A DNA stretch of 64,000 nucleotides from Paraburkholderia fynbosensis (lineage in GTDB: Bacteria > Pseudomonadota > Gammaproteobacteria > Burkholderiales > Burkholderiaceae): contig NZ_CADIKI010000020.1 of NCBI RefSeq assembly GCF_902859935.1, positions 62,001 to 126,000 of the forward strand. Direction: 5' to 3'. Below are positions 1 through 7,826 of the stretch, one piece after another (positions within the stretch are counted from its first letter, which is position 1; the number at the start of each line of letters is the position of its first letter). A model generated the notes under the pieces. The model was not told where the DNA came from. It saw only the letters and a list, made by a program, of their open reading frames with translations, and did no database searches. The position numbers and the translations under genes are program-made.

Positions 1-652
1 CCGTCGTCCGCAGCCCGGTCCGCTCGAACAGGTCGACCGCAAACAGATCGCGCGCCTTCGCGAGGCATGCCTCGCGCGAGCGTTCGGGGCGGGCGGCGAT
101 CGCCTCGCGCAGCAGCGCGGTGTCGTCCGGCGACAGGAAGCGCGGCTGCTTTTCCGGGAGGCGCCGGCCAACCGCCGGCAGACCCGCTGCCGGGTTGCGC
201 TGCAGATAGCCCACGTCGCGCAACCAGTCGAACAGCGATGTGACGATCTTCTGGGTCTGGCCAGCCGAGCGGTCCGACAGCGGGCCGAGAAACGGCCGCC
301 AGTCGGGCGAGCCCCGTCGCACACCCGGATTGCGGATCGCCCATGGAGCGGGTGCCTGCAGGAAGACGACGAAGGCCGTGAAGTCATCGAGGGTCCAGGC
401 GGAGATCGGTGTGCCGGCTTGCCCCGCATACCAGAACAGCCGCTCCGCTTCGGTGCGGTACTGGGCAAGTGTCGCCGGTGAAAGCCGGCCGCGGCCGCTC
501 GCCTTCGCGGCGAGCCAGCGGCCGACGACGTCCTCGTCGGTGAGGCCTGGCGGCAGGATCGGACTGTCAAGCCGGTTGGACTGGCCAGCGGGCCGGCTCG
601 TAACGCCTGCGGGCCGGCCGGTGATTGCGCCGTCGAAGTTGGGGTCGCTCAT
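1..652 (-). CDS. Tyrosine recombinase / site-specific integrase, N-terminal part
   Basis: Reading leftward from an ATG at 652 gives an open frame of 217 codons that runs off the window edge. The first ~35 residues are a Pro/Gly-rich tail. About residues 38-150 form a helical segment like the SAM-like core-binding domain of phage-type integrases (WLAAKASGRGRLSPATLAQY, then WTLDDFTAFVVFLQAP). Residues ~135-217 run into the start of the catalytic domain (RFLSPDDTALLREAI, DLFAVDLFERTGLR). The catalytic Arg/His/Tyr set lies outside the window. A recombinase here suggests this edge is near the end of an integrated element. It may act with the genes on its right, but it points away from them. Confidence 0.72.
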   Translation of the reverse strand, partial: MSDPNFDGAITGRPAGVTSRPAGQSNRLDSPILPPGLTDEDVVGRWLAAKASGRGRLSPATLAQYRTEAERLFWYAGQAGTPISAWTLDDFTAFVVFLQAPAPWAIRNPGVRRGSPDWRPFLGPLSDRSAGQTQKIVTSLFDWLRDVGYLQRNPAAGLPAVGRRLPEKQPRFLSPDDTALLREAIAARPERSREACLAKARDLFAVDLFERTGLRTT

Positions 653-1221
653 CAGATTGCTCGGGGCACCAGGTCAGCCTCCCCCTCGAAGTCATCTATA
701 ACGCAACTAACGATCGAGTTCGCCGGGTTCACACCAAGCGCCACCTGCCGCGCACGCCGGCAAAGCGAGCGCCGCGCCCGCGGCGGCATCATGCGTTCGG
801 TCTGGCGTTCTGACGCCAGCGGCCCTGGACCGTCGTTGCCGGGACGAACCGACCCGCGTGCCGAGGTGGTCTGGCACAGCGCGTCATGAGCGGGCGTCTG
901 GAAATCCGGCAGAACAGACTGCGTGGGCGTGACGACACACGCGAAGAGCCGTCCGCACTCACTCCGAAGGGTGTCGGGCAGGAGGCCGCGCTCGAGCGGG
1001 CCGATCCGGTCTTCGCACGCGCGATGCGCCCACCGAGCGAAGAAAAGACCGGGTGGTGGTCGGGGTCGTTGTGCAATTGCGGCTCCGGTGAGTGGCGGCG
1101 GAGCCCGGAATTGGGGGGCTCCAGCGTTCAGGCACTATAGCAAACTGCTGAACATTATGCGGGTAATGTCCAGTAGAGGAAAGCACGATGATAATTAAAG
1201 GTATAAAAATACCTTGAAGGT
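653..1221. promoter_or_regulatory. Intergenic region with two short inverted repeats ahead of the 1222 gene
   Basis: No convincing gene is seen in 653-1150. Just upstream of the next gene are two inverted repeats: CATTA-6 nt-TAATG at 1153-1168, and AAGGTAT-AAAA-ATACCTT at 1198-1215. The second ends a few bases before the GTG at 1222, so it could be an operator or an RNA hairpin covering the start. The segment around 1140-1215 is clearly more AT-rich than its surroundings, as expected of a promoter. Binding by a specific regulator is inference. Confidence 0.4.
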
Positions 1222-2400
1222 GTGGCAAAATTTCCGGAACGTGCGGCCCCCGCCGCACCTCCGTCCCGGCCGGCAGCCGACACCACGACATCGATGACCG
1301 AACCGGCCACTGACGTGTCCATTCGCGACGCCATTTTTGAGCATGAAATGTTCACCGCCGGCAACACAGGGAGCGGAGTTGTGCCCGAAGGCATCCGCGA
1401 GGTCGAGGCGACGTGGCCGTTCGAGCCGGCGGCGGTCATCGCGGCGCTCCTGAGCCTAGCGGCCGACGGTTTCGCACAGCGGCGGGAGGGTTTCGGCGGC
1501 GATGTCCAGGAGTACTGGGAATCGACCCGTGCGGGGCAGATCGCCCGCGAGATGCGCTGGCAGCAACGCGGGCGGCGTCATCCGGCGCTTGTGTCGCAAA
1601 CCGCCTCGGCCGAGGACCTGATCATCGCGGTGATCGGCAGCGGCGGGGACGAGCGCGACCCGCTGGCGAGTGGCGGCCTCGTCGAGGCCGCCCTTGGCAT
1701 CTACCTGTTTCGCCTCGGTGAAACGGTTTGCGATGCCACGCTTGGTGCGCTGATCGCTCGCGGCCTGGTCCGCCGTAAGGACCATGACCTGCTCGGTTGG
1801 CCGTTCCGGCTCATGCTGACCGCGGACGGGCGTCGCCAATATGCGCACGATGTGATACCGCGGCTCGGCCTGCGTCCGCCGGCGACCATTCTGGCGCCCG
1901 TGGAGCCCGAGCGGCCGCCGTTCGAGGAGCTGGGGCTCGCGCCTGCGGAAGCCGACACCTTGCGGTTTTTCTGGGACGAAGCGGCGCGGTGCCAAGGCGC
2001 CCGGGCGTGGCTGGCCGCGACTGCGCTGTACGGCGCAATCATCGAGGCGGTGCTGCACGCATGGCTGGGCCGCAATCAAGCCGCCGCGATGACGGCCAAG
2101 GCCGCACCGCGGGATCCGAGAAGGCGCGGCGAGAAACAGCCGGTGGCCGAATGGTCGCTGGTCGATCTCATCAAGGTGGCCGGCGAACTGGATTACATCG
2201 ACCCGTCCCTGCGCAGACACGCCGACGCGTTGCGCACGTCGCGTAACCTGATTCATCCCAAACTGCAGATCGAACAGCGCAGCCGGCCGGACGAGAATCT
2301 CGCGCTGATCTCACAGCAGGTGGCGCGAGCGGTGCTCCATCTGTTCGACCGCGCGACAGTGACTGGCGAGATGGCGAATGGGGGAGGGGGCCGCACATGA
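1222..2400 (+). CDS. Hypothetical protein with HEPN-like C-terminal domain
   Basis: This 392-aa protein has no family name that I recognise. The C-terminal third is helical and carries RTSRNLIHPK near residues 338-347. That fits the Rx4-6H signature of HEPN domains (Arg338, six residues, His345), which are found in RNases and nucleotide-binding proteins of toxin and defence systems. Preceding helices (ARAWLAATALYGAIIEAVLHAWLG) resemble the first HEPN helices. The middle region (residues ~130-215) may be a winged-helix fold. The start is uncertain: GTG at 1222 has GAAGG too close to it, and ATG at 1294 is in frame without a clear Shine-Dalgarno (SD) sequence. The gene overlaps the next small ORF (ATGA). 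RNase activity is inference from the motif alone. Confidence 0.6.
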   Translation: MAKFPERAAPAAPPSRPAADTTTSMTEPATDVSIRDAIFEHEMFTAGNTGSGVVPEGIREVEATWPFEPAAVIAALLSLAADGFAQRREGFGGDVQEYWESTRAGQIAREMRWQQRGRRHPALVSQTASAEDLIIAVIGSGGDERDPLASGGLVEAALGIYLFRLGETVCDATLGALIARGLVRRKDHDLLGWPFRLMLTADGRRQYAHDVIPRLGLRPPATILAPVEPERPPFEELGLAPAEADTLRFFWDEAARCQGARAWLAATALYGAIIEAVLHAWLGRNQAAAMTAKAAPRDPRRRGEKQPVAEWSLVDLIKVAGELDYIDPSLRRHADALRTSRNLIHPKLQIEQRSRPDENLALISQQVARAVLHLFDRATVTGEMANGGGGRT

Positions 2401-2537
2401 GCGATCTGACGATGACGGCGCGCTCGTCCGCCAGCGTAAGTGCGACATTGTGTCGAGCACGGGCGTGGCTCGCCCGCACCTGGATCAGCGAGCGGCTGCG
2501 CGCCGCAATCCAGGCCGCGTATGCGACCCAGGATTGA
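2397..2537 (+). CDS. Small hypothetical protein, 46 aa, translationally coupled
   Basis: An ATG at 2397 overlaps the TGA of the upstream gene (ATGA), the classic arrangement for coupled translation. The frame stays open for 46 codons to TGA at 2535-2537. The product is basic and Ala/Arg-rich (for example CRARAWLARTWISERLRAAI) and could form one amphipathic helix. No family is recognised. The call rests on the overlap and on its place inside a co-directional gene set; a chance ORF in GC-rich DNA remains possible. Confidence 0.35.
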   Translation: MSDLTMTARSSASVSATLCRARAWLARTWISERLRAAIQAAYATQD

Positions 2538-2610
2538 GACACTCGGGGTGCACCTCAGGGCCGATCACCGGCGCTCCATGAAGGGTGATGTCAACGAGCC
2601 GCGGCCGCAG

Positions 2611-2634
2611 GCGCACGCGCACGCGCACGCGCAC
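2611..2634. repeat. Hexanucleotide tandem repeat (GCGCAC) x4
   Basis: Four perfect copies of GCGCAC lie end to end in the short gap before the 170-aa gene. Such an array can change length by slippage. No function is evident. Confidence 0.8.
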
Positions 2635-2660
2635 TGATGAATTTTGCAAGGAAAGGCAGT

Positions 2661-3173
2661 ATGGCGATCACAACCGCTTATCAATACCGGGTACCGGGCC
2701 AGCCCGCAACAAACCGGCGCGGCGCGCAGCCGCACTATGCGACCCGCGCCGCGATCGAGCGCAGCGGCCACGCGCCGCTGCTCGATACCGCTCTCGAGCT
2801 GGACGAAAGTCTCCTCGACGCGAACGGGTTCGCACGGCTCGACTACCTGACTTACAGGATTCATGTCAGACACGGTGCGTACGCGGGGTGGACGGCATCC
2901 GACGGCGCGCCTGCCGATGCGCGCCTGCAATTGATGGCCGGAGACTATGATGCGCGGCTGACCGCGCGTGTGTTCAATCCAGCCGCTGAAGCGGTGCGTT
3001 GCCTTCAAATCGTTGGCGCGAACCAGCGCGCAGGCGGGGATCTCTGGGTGAGGCTCGACGAGTGGCCTGAGCTCGCCCGCTTTCCCGCAGTGCCGGTGGA
3101 CGCGGGGCTGGTAATCAATGGCCGCCGGCTGTCCGAGCCCGGTGAGCTCACCGCACCCGGTCTAGCGGAGTAG
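2661..3173 (+). CDS. Hypothetical protein, 170 aa
   Basis: The start at 2661 is preferred over an in-frame ATG at 2637 because AAGGAAAGG lies at proper spacing before it. The product begins MAITTAYQYRVPGQP and has a mixed alpha/beta composition with several Trp (WTAS, LWVRLDEWPEL). No signal peptide or membrane segment is seen and no family is recognised. It ends 3 bases before the next gene, so the two are almost certainly co-transcribed with the HEPN-like gene upstream. Position beside an integrase suggests accessory or element-maintenance function; this is inference. Confidence 0.6.
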   Translation: MAITTAYQYRVPGQPATNRRGAQPHYATRAAIERSGHAPLLDTALELDESLLDANGFARLDYLTYRIHVRHGAYAGWTASDGAPADARLQLMAGDYDARLTARVFNPAAEAVRCLQIVGANQRAGGDLWVRLDEWPELARFPAVPVDAGLVINGRRLSEPGELTAPGLAE

Positions 3174-3176
3174 CAC

Positions 3177-4037
3177 GTGTCGCGCCCCCGCCTGAACTGG
3201 CCCGACCCGCAACTGCGTGAGATCCTGGGCGCGATCGTTGCCCGCGACCGGGATTTTCCGCTGGACAACGCACGCTTCCTGGATAGCCTGGTTGACGACG
3301 TGCGTGCGGTGACCGGGCGCCTGTATGGCGCGACAACATACGCGCGGCTGCTGCGGGATCTGTCGGCGGTGACCGGCGTCACGCGACGTCCGAGCACGAC
3401 GACTATCCAGAAGGCGATCGCACGTGCCCAGGCGCTCGCTCCGATCCATGTCGGGCAGACGGGTGACGCTAACTCCGCGATGCCTGACACGCACATGGTG
3501 CGCCGGTCGCTGGAACCGGTCATGCGGGATGCAATCGCGCCGCTGATGGCGCAGATGAGCGCACGGCTGGCCACCCAGATGGAACGGCTGGATACTGTCC
3601 GGGAGGACACTGCGTCCCCGCGAACCGAACCGGGCCTGCGCTTACAGCTCGCAGAGGCGTCACTGGCCGATGCGCACGCGCGTGTTGGTCGCCTCGAGCA
3701 GGACAACGCGCGCTTGCGCCGCGATCTCGGTCAGGCCGAGATGCGCGCGTCGATCGCGGAAACGCGGATCGCCGGACTGCTGGATGAGTTGCATCAGGCG
3801 ATTACAAATGCCGGTTCGGGTAGTGCGGCGCTCGCAAAGGTAGCGGACCAGCTACAGGGTACCGAGCGCTTCCTGAAAGCGCAGAACGACGCGGTCCGCT
3901 TACAGGCCTCGTCCGAAGCGGAGGCGCTGCGACGTCAGGTGACGCAGTTGCGCGAGCGCATCGATCATCTGCTGCTCGAGAACGACCAGTACCGTCGCAC
4001 GCTGGCGGCTCAACGCGACGCCAGGTCGCAACGATGA
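3177..4037 (+). CDS. Putative DNA-binding protein with C-terminal coiled coil (KfrA-like layout)
   Basis: A GTG at 3177 follows the upstream stop directly. The N-terminal ~90 residues (LNWPDPQLREILGAIVARDR, TYARLLRDLSAVTGVTRRP, TIQKAIARA) look like a helical DNA-binding domain. From about residue 130 onward the protein is a long, highly charged coiled coil rich in Glu, Arg, Leu and Ala (LAEASLADAHARVGRLEQDNARL and similar), up to the C-terminus at 286. That layout is shared with KfrA-type plasmid proteins and other nucleoid-binding rods, but I cannot assign the family. It is the last gene of the 1222-4037 set and may act with the integrase at 1-652. Confidence 0.55.
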   Translation: MSRPRLNWPDPQLREILGAIVARDRDFPLDNARFLDSLVDDVRAVTGRLYGATTYARLLRDLSAVTGVTRRPSTTTIQKAIARAQALAPIHVGQTGDANSAMPDTHMVRRSLEPVMRDAIAPLMAQMSARLATQMERLDTVREDTASPRTEPGLRLQLAEASLADAHARVGRLEQDNARLRRDLGQAEMRASIAETRIAGLLDELHQAITNAGSGSAALAKVADQLQGTERFLKAQNDAVRLQASSEAEALRRQVTQLRERIDHLLLENDQYRRTLAAQRDARSQR

Positions 4038-4274
4038 ATGTCAGGCAGGAGCGCGAGGACGTGCGACAGCAGCGCGGAAGGCACGGACCGTTTTGGAAAT
4101 CGATCATACCCATCTCGTCCGTTCGCGTCTTTAACGCCCGGTCCTGAACGACGCTAAGCGGCGGAGGACGGTGGACAGATCGCAACGATCCGCCTGGCGG
4201 TCGACAACTGTCTCTTTGGACGGCGGCAACAGCGAAGTAAATATGCTCGCTCGCTGGGTCAAACGAGTGATAGG

Positions 4275-5675
4275 ATGTCACGCAATTCACCCCGCACCAC
4301 GGATATGCAAAAAACAAACGACGAACTCGCTCTGGTTAAAAAGGCCCTGGAAATTTACGACCAGAAATACCTCGCCGAATACCTCAACATGGGAGGCGAG
4401 GGTTCGTGGTGCCGGGAAACGATCAACCGATGGGTGAACGGCAAGGCGTCGATGCGGCTCAGTCACGCTGAATACTGCGCGTTGCAGGATCTGCTTCCAA
4501 AACCGCCGAAGAGCCAGAAAGCCGATTTCGACTTTATTGACCTCTTCGCCGGGATCGGAGGAATCCGGCGCGGGTTCGAGCGTTCGGGAGGCCGGTGCGT
4601 TTTTACGAGCGAGTGGAATGAGCCAGCGGTCCGGACCTACAAGGCGAACTACTACTGCGACCCGGCCCATCACAGGTTCAACGATGACATTCGCAAGATC
4701 ACGCTGAGCGACCGGGAAGATATCTCCGAGCGTCAGGCGTACCAGAACATTGACGCGGAGATTCCTGATCACGACGTGCTGCTTGCGGGCTTTCCGTGCC
4801 AACCTTTTTCGATCGCCGGCGTTTCGAAAAAGAATGCGCTCGGCCGCGTTCATGGTTTCGAATGCAAAACGCAGGGCACCCTGTTCTTTGATGTCGCGCG
4901 GATCATCGCCGCGAAGCAACCTGCCGCATTCGTGCTCGAAAATGTGAAGAACCTGAAGAGTCACGACAAAGGGCGGACGTTCAAGATCATCGTTGATACG
5001 CTACTTGAACTCGGATACTGGATCGCGGATGTCGATGCATCTGGCGCGACTGATCCAAAGATTGTCGACGGTGCGCACTTTGTGCCGCAGCATCGTGAAC
5101 GTATCGTGCTGGTTGGATTCCGGAAAGATCTCGATGTGCACGACGGGTTCACACTTAGCGATATCCGCAAGCAGTTTCCGAAGAAACGGCCGTCGCTTGC
5201 CGAACTCCTGGAACCTGCTGTGGAGGACAAGTACGTCCTGACGCCCAAGCTATGGGAGTACCTCTTCAACTATTCGATCAAGCACAAGGCGAAGGGCAAC
5301 GGATTTGGCTACGGTCTCGTAACTGGCTCCGATGTCACGAGGACCCTGTCTGCGCGTTACTACAAGGATGGATCGGAAATCCTGATCGACAGAGGTTTCT
5401 CTCCGCGAAAGGACTTTTTCCACCCGGACAACCTGCGTAACCGTCCCCGACGTCTCACGCCCCGTGAATGTGCAAGGTTGATGGGATACGACGGTCCGGG
5501 AGAGGGCAGTTTCAGGATTCCTGTGTCAGATACGCAGGCTTACAAGCAGTTTGGTAACTCCGTGATCGTGCCGGTGTTTGCTGCTGTCGCCAAGCTGATG
5601 AGGTCGAGGATCCTTGAAGCGAAACGTCTATCGTCGCGCCCGTCAGCGCCGCGTGAAATCATGGTCGCGGCCTAG
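4275..5675 (+). CDS. dcm: DNA (cytosine-5-)-methyltransferase, Dcm/M.EcoRII type
   Basis: The 466-aa product is a close relative of E. coli Dcm along its length. It has an N-terminal helical region (residues ~15-75), motif I (FIDLFAGIGGIRRGFE, ~87-102), the catalytic PCQPFS loop (Cys175), motif VI ENVKNL, the QHRERIVLVGF motif and the C-terminal FGNSV. The family methylates the inner cytosine of CCWGG. The specificity here is inferred from similarity, including a Dcm-like recognition region (RPRRLTPRECARLMG). An in-frame ATG at 4305 (MQKTNDE) matches the start of E. coli Dcm better and may be the true start. It sits 107 bases upstream of an EcoRII-like nuclease, so it is the protective half of a restriction-modification pair. 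Confidence 0.93.
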   Translation: MSRNSPRTTDMQKTNDELALVKKALEIYDQKYLAEYLNMGGEGSWCRETINRWVNGKASMRLSHAEYCALQDLLPKPPKSQKADFDFIDLFAGIGGIRRGFERSGGRCVFTSEWNEPAVRTYKANYYCDPAHHRFNDDIRKITLSDREDISERQAYQNIDAEIPDHDVLLAGFPCQPFSIAGVSKKNALGRVHGFECKTQGTLFFDVARIIAAKQPAAFVLENVKNLKSHDKGRTFKIIVDTLLELGYWIADVDASGATDPKIVDGAHFVPQHRERIVLVGFRKDLDVHDGFTLSDIRKQFPKKRPSLAELLEPAVEDKYVLTPKLWEYLFNYSIKHKAKGNGFGYGLVTGSDVTRTLSARYYKDGSEILIDRGFSPRKDFFHPDNLRNRPRRLTPRECARLMGYDGPGEGSFRIPVSDTQAYKQFGNSVIVPVFAAVAKLMRSRILEAKRLSSRPSAPREIMVAA

Positions 5676-5782
5676 ACTCCAGGGACCTGACAGTCTGAAA
5701 AGCATGAGCGTCAAGGGGGCGCGCAGCTTCGCGCTCCCTGTGAATGCACCATACAGAGAAAAACTGAGAGACGGGGCGCGAT

Positions 5783-7174
5783 ATGGCGATCGCTGGCAAT
5801 TGGCCGGAAATCCAGAAGTGGATCAGCCGAAGTTCGGTTTTGTTCATCAAGAAACTCTCGCGAAACGACTGCGGTTGGGCTGATGACCGCACGAAAGGCC
5901 ATCAGAACGGGCCCTACATTCCCGGAGAGATTCGCGAAGCCGGCTTTTTCCCCAATCTGGCAAACGTCAACACGGGCAAGCCGCATATCTTCGAGGCGGC
6001 CGTCCGCACGTTGTGGCCTGACACTGGCGAGATAAAGTCATCCAACCTGAAGCACTATTCGAACAAAGGTCACGAGATGCATCTGACCGGCGTGCCGAAA
6101 AGTGAGTTTGCCGGGCTGACACCTGCATCGCTTCTCATGGTCGGCAAGCTGACGGAGGAAGTGAGCGGGTGCCGCTACTGTTTGATGACAATCGACTCGG
6201 GCGGTGAAGACGCGGAACTTCTCGAATCCGCATTTGATCTGGGTGCCGACTTTCATTTCGGCCTGTTCGATCCACGTCAGGCGTTGACGCCGCCGAAGGA
6301 CGAAACCGAAGCACTGATTGAAGAGCTATCGCGGTTCTTCAACGAAGGGCGCCTTCCCGAGTTCATCGCGTCGGTGTCCAGGTTGCCCGCGCCTTCCGTA
6401 CTGGCTGAGGGGGCTCAGCAGATCTTCATCGCCGAACAGGGCCTCCAGAGTCTCGATCCTTATGCCATCGAGAATCCTGGCGATGCGATCATGAAGATCA
6501 GTCGCGATATCGAGTACACACTGTACAAACGGGCCGAGTTGCGCCATCGCGCCGCTGAAGTCCTTCGCATCGTCACCTCGGAAGGGCAGGACATTGTAAC
6601 TGCGGTCGTCCGCGGTTTTCCCCTGCTGGACGCCACGTTCCTGAGTGCAAGCCAGCATCGCAAGTCTCGCGCCGGCCGATCGTTTGAGCAACATATTGCG
6701 AGAGCGCTCCGTGACGGGAGTATTCCATTCGACGAGCAGGCAGTGACCGGAGGGCGTCGGCCAGACTTCGTGCTGCCATCGCTCGTAACTCTCCAGTCGC
6801 TTGAGCGCAAATTTGACGAGGCAGCCGTGTTGTCGGCGAAAACCACGTTGCGGGAACGCTGGAAACAGGTCACGCTCGAGAAGTTCAACGCTGCGCTGTT
6901 TCTCGCGACAGTCGACGATCGTGTATCTTCCGAGGCAATTGATGACATGGGACGACAGGACATCTGCCTGGTCGTGCCTGAATCACTGAAGAATTCCAAA
7001 GAAACGTGCTACAAGGGGAAGGACAACGTGATCACCTTCCGAAACTTCTTTCGGGAGGAGATAGCGGTGAAACGGCCCGGACTTAAGGGTAGCAAGTCGG
7101 TCGTAGTCGTGGACGACGCCTCTCGGGCGGCTGACCTTTTCAGTTTTGAATTACCACGAGGGTCGCTGTCGTAA
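5783..7174 (+). CDS. Type II restriction endonuclease, EcoRII family
   Basis: This 463-aa protein aligns by eye with EcoRII (404 aa). The N-terminal effector domain begins with FIKKLSRNDCG...NGPYIPGEI, as in EcoRII (YIKRLSANDTG...VGLYIP). The C-terminal catalytic domain has SQHRKSRAGRSFEQHI (~290-305), RRPDFVLPS (~325-333) and SAKTTLRERWKQV (~351-363), then ICLVVPESL. Lys353 and Arg359 match the EcoRII catalytic Lys and Arg; PD at 327-328 is the PD-(D/E)xK core. EcoRII is a type IIE enzyme that must bind more than one CCWGG site to cut. With the upstream Dcm-like methylase it forms a complete R-M system. The extra ~60 residues relative to EcoRII are mostly in the middle of the protein. Confidence 0.93.
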   Translation: MAIAGNWPEIQKWISRSSVLFIKKLSRNDCGWADDRTKGHQNGPYIPGEIREAGFFPNLANVNTGKPHIFEAAVRTLWPDTGEIKSSNLKHYSNKGHEMHLTGVPKSEFAGLTPASLLMVGKLTEEVSGCRYCLMTIDSGGEDAELLESAFDLGADFHFGLFDPRQALTPPKDETEALIEELSRFFNEGRLPEFIASVSRLPAPSVLAEGAQQIFIAEQGLQSLDPYAIENPGDAIMKISRDIEYTLYKRAELRHRAAEVLRIVTSEGQDIVTAVVRGFPLLDATFLSASQHRKSRAGRSFEQHIARALRDGSIPFDEQAVTGGRRPDFVLPSLVTLQSLERKFDEAAVLSAKTTLRERWKQVTLEKFNAALFLATVDDRVSSEAIDDMGRQDICLVVPESLKNSKETCYKGKDNVITFRNFFREEIAVKRPGLKGSKSVVVVDDASRAADLFSFELPRGSLS

Positions 7175-7370
7175 CGCACGCCTGGGTTGGCGATAAGCAA
7201 ACTGACTGACAAAGATCAGGGGGCAGCGAACCAGTCCGTCGTCGGGTGGAAGCGATGCTGCCCTTCCCCTGAATAAGCTGCCTTCAGTCACGACCGCTGC
7301 TCTGGAAGTGCGGGATAAGCAAATGGCGGATACAACCGTTGTCCTAATGACCTCGGCATACTTCAAAAGT
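7175..7370. other. Intergenic region between convergent genes
   Basis: About 200 bases separate the ends of the EcoRII-like gene and the DUF6527 gene, which converge here. No gene or clear intrinsic terminator is visible. Confidence 0.4.
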
Positions 7371-7826
7371 TCAGGAGGTCAGCCAACGCCAGATCGCCCG
7401 CAAGCGTCCCCACCGGTTGACCTTTTGTATTTTCGGCAATTCTGTAGAGGGTGCTACGTCGCGCGTGTAAGCAACGCTGTCCGCAGAACGATGTAGCGTG
7501 TGAAGATCGCGCTGGTCGCGCGCGAATACAGTTTTAGCCTGCATCTTCGATAACGGCGTGCACCAGACCACACGGTTGTTGCGTATGAGGTAGTGCGACA
7601 TGCAGGTCATCGCTCCGTTTCCGATCGACGGATGCAACGTCGCGTACCCGTGTGAGACTTCAGCTTGCCACTCGGCGGCCGAGAGCGGAGTAACAACTTT
7701 TTCCCCACACCCGCAGCAACATAAGTGAACTGCCGCACGATATTTGTTGCTGATATAAAGTCGCCCGGGCTGGAGGTCGCGGGGCGCCAGCTCAACTAGC
7801 TCAGGCGTGATCTGGTGGAGTCGCAT
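7371..7826 (-). CDS. DUF6527 family protein of a ubiquitin-like locus
   Basis: The 151-aa product has the features I associate with DUF6527. These are a Cys-rich knuckle (HLCCCGCGEKV, ~35-45) followed by PLSAAEWQ, a LHPSIGNGAMTCMSHYLI segment and VVWC. The Cys and His residues probably bind a metal. DUF6527 genes recur beside bacterial ubiquitin-like and E1 genes, and this one overlaps the end of the E1 gene by 26 bases, so the three genes form one operon. Its biochemical role is unknown. After about residue 120 the C-terminus is a divergent basic tail (RWGRLRAIWRWLTS). Start ATG at 7826 has GGAAGACCAG upstream. Confidence 0.8.
   Translation of the reverse strand: MRLHQITPELVELAPRDLQPGRLYISNKYRAAVHLCCCGCGEKVVTPLSAAEWQAEVSHGYATLHPSIGNGAMTCMSHYLIRNNRVVWCTPLSKMQAKTVFARDQRDLHTLHRSADSVAYTRDVAPSTELPKIQKVNRWGRLRAIWRWLTS

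Noticed and set aside
240..701. Plus-strand ORF of 153 codons
   Set aside because: It is the reverse frame of the integrase gene on the minus strand.
1456..2256. Long minus-strand ORF (266 codons) opposite the HEPN-like gene
   Set aside because: It has no recognisable product or ribosome site; GC-rich shadow frame.
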